Shown here in pieces: positions 17,957 through 25,259 of a stretch of 64,000 bases of DNA. A program made the position numbers and the translations under genes. Below the pieces are notes generated by a model, which was given only the letters and a program-made list of their open reading frames with translations, was not told the DNA's origin and made no database searches. The stretch is from Bog-159 sp035308525 (GTDB lineage: Bacteria > Acidobacteriota > Terriglobia > Bryobacterales > Bryobacteraceae): positions 55,746-119,745 of the forward strand of contig DATGGM010000030.1 in assembly GCA_035308525.1 (NCBI GenBank). Reading direction: 5' to 3'. How positions within the stretch are numbered: position 1 is the stretch's first letter; each line of letters begins with the position of its first letter.

Positions 17957-18745
17957 ATGGACATCGTGAATTTCTGGATGATCGTCATCGTCGTCGTAGG
18001 GCTGTACCTCTTGTCTTCGATCAAGGTCTTACGCGAGTATGAGCGCGGCGTGATCTTCCGGCTGGGCAGGTTATTGCCTTCTCCCAAGGGTCCTGGCATC
18101 ATTCTGGTGTTTGCGCCTGTCGATCGCATGGTGCGCGTCTCGCTGCGCGTCGACACGCTCGAGGTGCCGGCGCAGGACGTGATCACGCGCGACAACGTCA
18201 CGGTGAAAGTGAACGCCGTACTTTACTTTCGCGTCATCGAGCCGCGCCTGGCGATTGTGGAAGTGGCCAACTTCCTGTACGCCACGTCGCAGCTTGCGCA
18301 GACCACTCTGCGCAGCGTGTTGGGCGAGGTGGAGCTCGATCAGCTCCTGAGCCAGCGGGAAACACTCAACGTGCGGCTGCAATCCATTCTCGACCAGCAC
18401 ACGGCTCCCTGGGGTGTAAAAGTGACCATGGTGGAAGTCAAACAGGTGGATCTGGCGGAGCAGATGATCCGCGCCATCGCCCGGCAAGCCGAGGCGGAAC
18501 GCGAGCGGCGCGCCAAAGTCATTCACGCCGAAGGCGAATACATGGCGGCGGAAAAACTGGCAATGGCGGCCAAGGTGATTCAGGAGCAGCCGGTGGCCAT
18601 CCAGTTACGCTATCTGCAAACACTGCTGGAGATCGGCACGGAGAAAAACACCACGATTGTTTTCCCCTTGCCTATCGATATACTGTCTTCTTTAGAGCGC
18701 TCGCTGGCAAAACTTGGCGAACCGTCCAAACCAACTAATCCATGA
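17957..18745 (+). CDS. Slipin (SPFH/stomatin-family membrane protein)
   Basis: A 262-aa protein with one N-terminal membrane helix (FWMIVIVVVGLYLLSSI), then a complete SPFH domain (VLREYERGVIFRLGR, VDTLEVPAQDVITRDNVTV, VNAVLYFRV), a coiled-coil stretch (AIARQAEAERERRAKVIHAE), and the usual C-terminal LRYLQTLLEIGTEKNTTI. Slipins form membrane scaffolds and are substrates or partners of NfeD proteases, and the nfeD gene lies directly upstream with a 2-nt gap. The ATGA overlap with the SPOR gene points to one operon. Confidence 0.92.
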   Translation: MDIVNFWMIVIVVVGLYLLSSIKVLREYERGVIFRLGRLLPSPKGPGIILVFAPVDRMVRVSLRVDTLEVPAQDVITRDNVTVKVNAVLYFRVIEPRLAIVEVANFLYATSQLAQTTLRSVLGEVELDQLLSQRETLNVRLQSILDQHTAPWGVKVTMVEVKQVDLAEQMIRAIARQAEAERERRAKVIHAEGEYMAAEKLAMAAKVIQEQPVAIQLRYLQTLLEIGTEKNTTIVFPLPIDILSSLERSLAKLGEPSKPTNP

Positions 18746-19302
18746 AGAACAACGAGACTGGCGAATTCGAACTGGTGCTGGGTAACCGCCAGCTGCTGAG
18801 CGGTTTTTTCGTCGTGGTGATCCTGTTCGCGGTTTTTTTTGTGATGGGGTACATCGTCGGGCGCAACTCGACGCCGTCCCAGGCGGCCGCGAATCGTGAT
18901 CTGCAGAGCGGCGGCGCGCCCGCCGGAGGACGTCCTCAGGCGGCCACTGGCTCTGTTGCGACGAACCCGGCGGCTGCCGTCGAGACAGCCAAAGAGAAAG
19001 AGGACGCCGGAGCTCCGCCGGCCCAGCCGCCCGAAACCAAGACGCCGCCTGCTCAGGCGGCCGCCGCCGAACCTGCGCCCGGGGAAAGCTACTTGCAGGT
19101 GACGGCGGTCAAGGCCGATTTGGCGGAGACCGTGGCAAAAACGCTCAAGGACAAAGGGTTCCCCGCGCTCCTGTCCCCCGGCCCTTCCGGCATGACACGC
19201 GTGCTGGTAGGGCCTTACGCGGACCTGAGCAAGCTCGGACAAGCCAAGGCGGATCTCGAACGTCTGGGCTTCAATCCTTTCCGCCAAAAGATTGAACGGT
19301 GA
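18742..19302 (+). CDS. SPOR-domain envelope protein
   Basis: The 186-aa protein has a short cytoplasmic N-terminus, one membrane helix (LLSGFFVVVILFAVFFVMGY), a long proline/alanine-rich linker (~50-110), and a C-terminal SPOR domain (YLQVTAVKADLAETVAKTLK, then RVLVGPYADLSKL). SPOR domains bind denuded peptidoglycan at division sites. The ATG overlaps the slipin stop by 4 nt, and the TGA overlaps the GTG of lipA by 4 nt. Its location in this operon hints that envelope quality control and division are coupled. Confidence 0.85.
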   Translation: MKNNETGEFELVLGNRQLLSGFFVVVILFAVFFVMGYIVGRNSTPSQAAANRDLQSGGAPAGGRPQAATGSVATNPAAAVETAKEKEDAGAPPAQPPETKTPPAQAAAAEPAPGESYLQVTAVKADLAETVAKTLKDKGFPALLSPGPSGMTRVLVGPYADLSKLGQAKADLERLGFNPFRQKIER

Positions 19303-20219
19303 GCGATAGCCTGGTGCAGATCGGGGGGCGGAACGCCGCGTCGCCGCGCTTGCCCGCCTGGGCCCGCAAAAGCGCTACCCATTTCGAGGCGCTGCACAGG
19401 TTAAAGGCCAGCCTCCGCCGGCTTCATCTGCACACGGTATGCGAATCCGCCCGCTGTCCGAACATTCACGAATGCTTCGCGCGCGGTGCTGCCACGTTCA
19501 TGATCCTGGGCAACCTGTGCACCCGCGGATGCGGCTTCTGCTCAGTACCGAAAGGCTCGCCGGCGAAAGACGTTATGCGCCTCGATTCCGCCGAGCCGGC
19601 CAACGTCGCGCGCATGGCCGCCCAAATGCGATTGCGTTACGTGGTGATTACCAGCGTGAATCGCGACGATCTGCGCGATGGCGGGTCCGCGCACTTCGCG
19701 GATACCGTGCGGGAAGTGCGGCGAGCGCTTCCCGATGCGCGGGTGGAAGTGCTGACGCCCGATTTTTGCGGCGACCTGCAGGCCGTGGCCCGCGTGCTGG
19801 ATGCCGGGCCGCACGTCTTCAATCACAATATTGAAACGGTGCCGCGATTGTACCGGCGTGTGCGCCCGCAAGCCGATTATCAGCAATCGCTGGACGTGCT
19901 GGATTTCGCCCGGCGCTATCGTGCGGACATCCTGACGAAGTCCGGCTTGATGGTGGGGTTGGGCGAAACCCAAGAAGAGGTGCACGCCGTGCTGCGCGAT
20001 TTGCGCGCCGCCGGAACGGCCATAGCGACCATTGGGCAATATCTCCGTCCCACGCGTCGGAATTTGCCAGTAGCCGATTATATCGAGCCGCGGCAGTTCG
20101 ACAGGTATCGCGAGTTTGGGTTGTCTATCGGTTTTCAGATGGTTTTCAGCGGGCCGCTGGTGCGCAGTTCGTACATGGCCGATCGCGTGAATGAAGAGGC
20201 CACCGCGACTGAGTCATGA
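19299..20219 (+). CDS. lipA: Lipoyl synthase
   Basis: A 306-aa radical SAM enzyme with both iron-sulfur cluster motifs: the auxiliary cluster in CESARCPNIHEC, and the radical SAM CxxxCxxC in CTRGCGFC. Further family signatures are ITSVNRDDLRDGG, EVLTPDFCGD, VFNHNIETVPRLYRRVRP, KSGLMVGLGE and a C-terminal RSSYMAD. It inserts two sulfurs into octanoyl chains on E2 subunits and the glycine cleavage H protein. GTG 19299 overlaps the SPOR gene; the stop overlaps lnt by 4 nt. A lipB partner is not in the window. Confidence 0.96.
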   Translation: MSDSLVQIGGRNAASPRLPAWARKSATHFEALHRLKASLRRLHLHTVCESARCPNIHECFARGAATFMILGNLCTRGCGFCSVPKGSPAKDVMRLDSAEPANVARMAAQMRLRYVVITSVNRDDLRDGGSAHFADTVREVRRALPDARVEVLTPDFCGDLQAVARVLDAGPHVFNHNIETVPRLYRRVRPQADYQQSLDVLDFARRYRADILTKSGLMVGLGETQEEVHAVLRDLRAAGTAIATIGQYLRPTRRNLPVADYIEPRQFDRYREFGLSIGFQMVFSGPLVRSSYMADRVNEEATATES

Positions 20220-21691
20220 GGGGTGTTGCCGTTGCGTTGCTCACCGCCGTCCTGCTGGTGCTGGCCTTTCCAAATTTCAACGTAGCCATGCTGGCTCCCG
20301 TGGCGCTCACGCCCCTCCTGGTGGCGGTAGCTCGCGAGCCGCGCCCCCGGCGGCGCTTTCTGGCGGGTTACATTGCAGGCGTGGTCTACTGGTTCGGCGT
20401 CTGCTACTGGATTGAGCGCGTTCTGGCCAACTACGGCGGACTGAATACGGCGCTGGCCTGGCTCTCGTTTTTGTTGTTTTGCCTGATCAAAGCGATTCAC
20501 ATGGGGGTGTTTGCACTGGCTGCGGGCATCTTGATGCGGCGCTGGTGGGCGGTGCCGGCGGTGGCCGGTCTGTGGGTGGCGATCGAGTCGACCCACGGTT
20601 CCTTGGGGTTCGCGTGGCTGGCGCTGGGGAATGCCGGCATCGACATGGGATTGCCAATGCGCCTGGCGCCCTACACCAGCGTCTACGGCATCTCTTTCGT
20701 CTTCGCCATGACGTCGGCGGCCCTGGCATTGGCGATGCTCCGCCGGCCGCGCCTGCAGCTAATCTGGCTGGTGGCGCTCCCTTTTCTGATCTTTCTGCCG
20801 CCGTTGCCGGATGCCCAGCGCGGCCGCCAGACCGCCGTGCTGGTGCAGCCCGATCTCTCGGAAGACACGCAGTGGACCTCCGATTCCGTAGACCGCATGC
20901 AACGCAACCTGGCGGCCCTCTCGCTGCGTACCGTCATGACCGGCGGCGCCGATCGCCCTGCGCTGGTTGTCTGGCCGGAGGTTCCCGCGCCGCTCTATTA
21001 TGACGCGGACCCGCGATTCCGCGGCTACGTCGAAGATCTGGCGCGCGCCGCCAATACGTATCTTCTGATGGGAGTGGTTGCGCACACGCCCCAGGGCGCG
21101 CCGCTGAACTCCGCCATTCTGATTTCACCCGACGGAAAGCTGATCACGCGGTACGACAAGGTGAACCTGGTGCCCTTTGGCGAGTTCGTTCCATGGCCGT
21201 TCGATTTCGTGAAACGGATAACTACCGAGGCAGGCGATTTCACGCCGGGAAAGCAGGTGGTGGTTTCGCCGGTCGACGGACATATGATCGGCGCATTCAT
21301 CTGTTACGAATCGGTTTTTCCGAATTTCGTGCGGCGGTTTGTAGCCGGTGGCGCCGAAGTGCTGTTCAACATCTCGAATGACGGGTACTTTGGCAGAAGC
21401 GCCGCGCGCGAACAGCACCTGGAGATTGCGCGCATGCGGGCCGCCGAGAACCGGCGCTGGATTCTACGTTCGACCAACGACGGAATCACCGGCACCATCG
21501 ATCCGGCCGGACGCCTGCGCGGCACGCTGCCGTTATACCTGGAGGCGGCCTCCCGCAATGGTTTTACGTACCTGCAAGCCCTCACGTTTTATACGCGGTA
21601 TGGCGACTGGTTCCCCATACTGTGCGGCCTGCTTGCGATAGTCCTGCTAGCCGCGTCCGTCCTAAAGCCCTCCACCCACCAGAGTTTGTAG
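20216..21691 (+). CDS. lnt: Apolipoprotein N-acyltransferase
   Basis: A 491-aa protein with about six N-terminal membrane helices (to ~195) and a C-terminal nitrilase-like domain. The catalytic triad is visible: Glu255 in VVWPEVPAPL, Lys315 in YDKVNLVPFGEFVPW, and Cys363 in FICYESVFP. Lnt transfers the third acyl chain onto outer-membrane lipoproteins, so the organism has a Gram-negative type lipoprotein pathway. ATG 20216 overlaps the lipA stop by 4 nt; it is the last gene of the nfeD-lnt operon. Its last 30 bp overlap the convergent chemoreceptor gene. Confidence 0.95.
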   Translation: MRGVAVALLTAVLLVLAFPNFNVAMLAPVALTPLLVAVAREPRPRRRFLAGYIAGVVYWFGVCYWIERVLANYGGLNTALAWLSFLLFCLIKAIHMGVFALAAGILMRRWWAVPAVAGLWVAIESTHGSLGFAWLALGNAGIDMGLPMRLAPYTSVYGISFVFAMTSAALALAMLRRPRLQLIWLVALPFLIFLPPLPDAQRGRQTAVLVQPDLSEDTQWTSDSVDRMQRNLAALSLRTVMTGGADRPALVVWPEVPAPLYYDADPRFRGYVEDLARAANTYLLMGVVAHTPQGAPLNSAILISPDGKLITRYDKVNLVPFGEFVPWPFDFVKRITTEAGDFTPGKQVVVSPVDGHMIGAFICYESVFPNFVRRFVAGGAEVLFNISNDGYFGRSAAREQHLEIARMRAAENRRWILRSTNDGITGTIDPAGRLRGTLPLYLEAASRNGFTYLQALTFYTRYGDWFPILCGLLAIVLLAASVLKPSTHQSL

Positions 21692-23107
21692 CCGGCCCAC
21701 GGTTTCCTGGAGAGCCTGCGACTGGGCATTCAGCTCTTCACCCGCGGCGGCGCTTTCCTCGGCGCTGGCGGCGTTCTTCTGCGTCACCTGCTCCATCTCG
21801 GACACGGCCTTGGTCACCTGCTCGATGCGCTGGGTCTGCTCCTCGCTGCTCACACTGACCTCGTCCACCAGGGATCGAATGCGCTGCGCCTGGTCCGTAA
21901 GAGCCCGCACCGCCATCGCGACCTGGTTTACCTTGACTTTGCCATCGTTCGATTTTTCGATCGAACCCTCGATCAGGGGAGCGGTGTCGCGAGCGGCCTG
22001 CGCGCAGCGTTGCGCCAGATTGCGAACCTCGTCGGCCACAACGGCAAATCCCATCCCGGCTTCGCCGGCGCGCGCGGCTTCCACTGCCGCGTTCAGCGCC
22101 AGGATGTTGGTTTGGAAGGCAATTTCGTCGATGACTTTAATGATTCTGGAAATCTTGTCGCTTTGCGCGCCGATCTCTCCCATCGCGCCGACCATCTGTC
22201 CGAGGGCCTGGTTGGCTTCGACAAACGTTTTCTGAGATTCCGTCACCAGCGTGGCCGCCGCGCGCGAGTTCTCGCGGTTCTTGTGGGCCATGACGTTGAT
22301 CTCGGCGGCAGATGAGGCGGTTTCTTCGAGTGAACCAGCCTGCTGGGACGCTCCCTGGGCCAAAGCCTGGCTGGAGCGTGCGATCTGGTTGGAAGCTCCC
22401 GTGATCTGCTGCATCACAGCCTGGAATTCACCGATGGATCGCCGCAGGATTCCGTTAATGCTGATGCCGCGGATCAGCAAACCGCCGATCAACAGGCTGA
22501 GCAGGGCAGCCACAATCCCGGCGACTTCCGTGAAGTTCACTGCCCGGTTCAGACTGGCCGCCTGAATCCGCGAAGAATCCACGGCGCGCTCGGAGCTCAA
22601 CCGGTTCAACTCACCCGCGGTCTTGACAAGGCCCCCGCCTAGACCGGCCCACTCGGCGACTAATGCCGGGAAAGCGGGGCCGCGGTTCCGTTTGCTAGCG
22701 ACGGTATCCAGAATGCGGCGGAGCACCACCTCATAGCGGTCGAGATCGGCGGCGAGTTGTTCGGTCGGCTCACGCAGGCCAGCCAGCGCGGGACCCCCCG
22801 CCACGTGCGCGCGCAGGTTGGGCATCAACGCCCGGGCAGCGCGAAAGTGTTCCCAACCGAGATCCAGCGCGCCCGGCTTCTGAATCGTCACGTGATAAAT
22901 GAAATGAATGCGCGCGTTCAGGATTTCGCGCTCGAATGCCGCAGCCAGGGCAACTTCGGGCAGATCTTCCTGGGAAAGTTCGGCCATGGCTCTGGCGGCC
23001 CGGTGCATCGACCAGGCGCTATAGCCCCCGACGCCAGAAACGCCCAGGACGATCACGGCGAAGCCGGCTGCGAGCCTGCTGGTAATACTCCAATGACGCA
23101 TGTCCAT
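21662..23107 (-). CDS. Methyl-accepting chemotaxis protein
   Basis: The start is set at ATG 23107, which has AGGAG five bases upstream, giving 481 aa; the frame is open to 23170. The protein has an N-terminal membrane helix (LAAGFAVIVLGVSGVGGYSAW), a ~160-residue periplasmic four-helix-bundle-like sensor, a second helix (EVAGIVAALLSLLIGGLLI) and a long coiled-coil signalling domain. The highly conserved tip is DEIAFQTNILALNAAVEAAR. Typical Glu/Gln methylation stretches flank it. It ends without the NWETF-type CheR tether. No che genes lie nearby, so it works with a chemotaxis core elsewhere. Confidence 0.92.
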   Translation of the reverse strand: MDMRHWSITSRLAAGFAVIVLGVSGVGGYSAWSMHRAARAMAELSQEDLPEVALAAAFEREILNARIHFIYHVTIQKPGALDLGWEHFRAARALMPNLRAHVAGGPALAGLREPTEQLAADLDRYEVVLRRILDTVASKRNRGPAFPALVAEWAGLGGGLVKTAGELNRLSSERAVDSSRIQAASLNRAVNFTEVAGIVAALLSLLIGGLLIRGISINGILRRSIGEFQAVMQQITGASNQIARSSQALAQGASQQAGSLEETASSAAEINVMAHKNRENSRAAATLVTESQKTFVEANQALGQMVGAMGEIGAQSDKISRIIKVIDEIAFQTNILALNAAVEAARAGEAGMGFAVVADEVRNLAQRCAQAARDTAPLIEGSIEKSNDGKVKVNQVAMAVRALTDQAQRIRSLVDEVSVSSEEQTQRIEQVTKAVSEMEQVTQKNAASAEESAAAGEELNAQSQALQETVGRLQTLVGGGL

Positions 23108-23202
23108 CCCATCTCCTATCCGGCGGCTTGTGGGAAGGAAACGGAGCGCCGCCACTGATTTCATCGGCACGGATGGCGGCGGGCTTTAGTCGCGGATGTT
23201 CG

Positions 23203-23868
23203 TCAAACCGCAGGCGCGATCAACTGGATCGAATGGGTGATTCCGGGGCAGATGCGGGAGAGTCCCGAAACCAGCTCCTGGCCGGCGCGCGCCAGTTCCG
23301 CGACGGGCATGGGCGGCAGGCGATCGATAACGAACCAGGCATTCCGGCTGTCCGGAGTGAGCGCGGTGCGCTTGCACTGCCGCCAGTTCCAGCGGCGGCA
23401 GGTAACGCCCGCGTCATCGCGCCATACCACCTCGCCGGGGTTCGGCGTGTCGTTGACCGGAGTGCCGTCACGAACGGTGTCGAACGGCTCGTCGCCCCGC
23501 GAGAAGATGAGTCGGGGCATTCCCACGTAGCGATCCAGGTCCTCGCCGCCGAAACAAGCGCCGAACCGGATGCTTAGCGCGTTATAAAGATCGACCACGG
23601 GATCGATGGCCGGCAGGCTTCCATTCTTCTCCACGCGCTTCCACAGGGCTTCGACCGAACAGGGAGTCTTCTTCGGATTCGCTCCGAACGCCTGGTACGC
23701 GCCGCGCCATGCCTCCAGGTGCCCGCTCATCCAGGCGGGCGGTTGCAGCAGGATCGTCGGAACGGAAACGTCCGGGCGGAAGCCGCGGACCACTACGCTC
23801 AGCGCGCGGTAGTCCGGATAACGCTGCCAGATGGCGGCATCCACGCGGGGCTGGAAGGTCTCCGTCAC
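23203..23868 (-). CDS. B3/B4 tRNA-binding-domain protein
   Basis: From GTG 23868 the product is 221 aa; the open frame runs to 23958, but its first 30 residues do not look like the family. The body matches the B3/B4 domain of the phenylalanyl-tRNA synthetase beta subunit as a stand-alone protein: NGSLPAIDPVVDLYNALSIR, FGACFGGEDLDRY, ARNAWFVIDRLPP-like C-terminal motif. In PheRS this domain edits mischarged tRNA; stand-alone versions may act in trans on tRNA or bind small ligands. The function of stand-alone members is not settled. The start lies 5 nt after the end of a decayed open frame. Confidence 0.75.
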   Translation of the reverse strand: MTETFQPRVDAAIWQRYPDYRALSVVVRGFRPDVSVPTILLQPPAWMSGHLEAWRGAYQAFGANPKKTPCSVEALWKRVEKNGSLPAIDPVVDLYNALSIRFGACFGGEDLDRYVGMPRLIFSRGDEPFDTVRDGTPVNDTPNPGEVVWRDDAGVTCRRWNWRQCKRTALTPDSRNAWFVIDRLPPMPVAELARAGQELVSGLSRICPGITHSIQLIAPAV

Positions 23869-23872
23869 TCGC

Positions 23873-24185
23873 CTACTTAGCCACCACACCCTCACCGCAG
23901 GCGATGCTTCCGGGGGCGCTGTCGGTGAATTCCAGCGTAACGATAGCAATTTGCGCAAACCCGGCGCCGGTGAATTTGATGCCCTTGTACGGCAAAGTGA
24001 GTCCAGTCATACCAAACTGCCCTTGGCCTGGAGATTGACGCCTGATGGGTTCATAATGGTGACCTTCTGAGTATACTTCCCCGCGGACGGGTTGTTCGCG
24101 GTCCTTTGGACACGGGACACTGTCGGCGGGGGTAGCGTGTTTGTTACGCATGACGGTCTGAGCTCGGCGCCATTAGTCAGCCGCG
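23873..24185 (-). pseudogene. Decayed gene remnant, two frames
   Basis: Protein-like sequence is split between two frames. From about 24185 one frame reads ...NNPSAGKYTQKVTIMNPSGV and stops near 24007. Another frame continues with GLTLPYKGIKFTGAGF and ends at TAG 23873. Read together they look like one beta-rich domain with a frameshift. No name can be given. The region between it and the small secreted gene at 24355 holds no other convincing gene. It could also be chance open sequence. Confidence 0.35.
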
Positions 24186-24354
24186 CAGGTTAGCGTTCAA
24201 CTACCCTGGGAAGCCCCTGGGAACCGGAATATTCCGGGCTGTGCGGGCCAGTATACAATGGGTTTGCCGATCGCGGGTAGTTCCAGCATGCCGAGTCCCT
24301 GGCGGCCGCAGAAGAACTAGATGCACGGGCGATTTTCGAGTACGAGGAATTGCT

Positions 24355-24930
24355 ATGAAAACATTGATCGTGATAACGACTGTTCTCCTGGCGTCGGCGG
24401 CGGTTGCCGCCAATATACCTCCCGCGGAGGTCCAGATTGCCGCTGCGGTACTGGCCGCGCCTGCGGAACTCCGCGCGGGCGCGGCCGTCCTCGGCTACAA
24501 CCCGCAAGGCGATCTGGTGAGGCTCCGCGAGGGCACGAACGAACTCATCTGCCTGGCGAACGATCCGAGCAAGACTTCATTCAGCGTGGCCTGCTACCAC
24601 CGCGACCTGGAGCCTTATATGGCTCGCGGCCGGGAACTCGCGGCCCAGAAAGTCACCGGACAGAAGCGCAACGAAATGCGCTGGAAGGAGGTCGCCGAAG
24701 GGAAGCTTTCGCTGCCGCACGAGCCTCGCACGCTGTACGTGCTCGGCGGCGCGGGCTTCGACGCCAGCACTGGAAAGGTGGCGGACGCCTACCTGCGGTG
24801 GGTCATCTACGTGCCTTTCGCCACACCGGAATCCACGGGACTGTCGACCAAGCCGAGCGATAACGCGCCGTGGCTGATGTACCCCGGAACCGCCGGCGCC
24901 CACATCATGATCAATCCGCCGAAGAGGTAA
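24355..24930 (+). CDS. Small secreted protein, function unknown
   Basis: Start ATG 24355 with CGAGGA just upstream gives 191 aa. A signal peptide is clear (TLIVITTVLLASAAVAA). The mature part is a compact mixed domain with two cysteines (ELICLAND, SVACYHRD), a charged helix (YMARGRELAAQKVTGQKRNE) and a C-terminal conserved-looking PWLMYPGTAGAHIMINP. The frame is open upstream to 24241, but that would hide the signal peptide. No named family is recognised. A 15-nt tandem repeat covers the stop codon. Confidence 0.6.
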   Translation: MKTLIVITTVLLASAAVAANIPPAEVQIAAAVLAAPAELRAGAAVLGYNPQGDLVRLREGTNELICLANDPSKTSFSVACYHRDLEPYMARGRELAAQKVTGQKRNEMRWKEVAEGKLSLPHEPRTLYVLGGAGFDASTGKVADAYLRWVIYVPFATPESTGLSTKPSDNAPWLMYPGTAGAHIMINPPKR

Positions 24931-24946
24931 AGGCCGAAGAGGTAAA
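24918..24946 (+). repeat. Short tandem duplication across a stop codon
   Basis: The 14-mer GCCGAAGAGGTAAA occurs twice with a 15-nt period (24918-24931 and 24933-24946), duplicating the last codons and the TAA stop. The first copy ends the gene. It looks like a slippage duplication. Confidence 0.8.
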
Positions 24947-25100
24947 CCCGGAGCGGGATCCGTTGATCCGTGGTTTCGGATTGGCCGTCGATTTGGACTT
25001 CGCGTGGACTCCTGTGCGCGCTTCCATGAGTTTCGGACTGGGTGGAGACTCCGCCGTTGGCTGCTTGTGGCAGCTAGTACGATCTGCTAAATATTTCACT

Positions 25101-25126
25101 TTGACTTTTGGTTTAGCGTGTATAAT
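25101..25126 (+). promoter_or_regulatory. Putative promoter of the RCC1-repeat gene
   Basis: A perfect -10 box TATAAT (25121-25126) lies in an AT-rich patch that stands out from its surroundings. TTGACT (25101-25106) is a good -35 match, but the 14-nt spacer is short. If used, transcription would begin near 25133, leaving a leader of about 125 nt. The rest of the 24931-25259 spacer shows nothing else gene-like. Confidence 0.45.
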
Positions 25127-25176
25127 GTGTGAGGCTTAATAACGGGTTCTTCCAATTGAAAGTGGTCCCGGGCGCA

Positions 25177-25236
25177 AGACGGCGTTGGTTCATCGTCTGA
25201 GTCGCGGACGCATTTCGCGGACTAAGGTGAAAACCT
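25177..25236 (+). other. Structured mRNA leader with three consecutive hairpins
   Basis: Three small stems follow one another in the 5' leader of the RCC1-repeat gene: AGACG with CGTCT (25177-25198), AGTCGCG with CGCG(G)ACT (25200-25223, one bulge), and AGGT-GAAA-ACCT (25225-25236), a perfect stem with a GNRA tetraloop. The ribosome binding site (AAAAGGATAGGA, 25238-25249) comes directly after. This could be a regulatory leader or just an mRNA-stabilising one; no known riboswitch family can be assigned by eye. Confidence 0.35.
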
Positions 25237-25259
25237 GAAAAGGATAGGAAATTTTAGCT

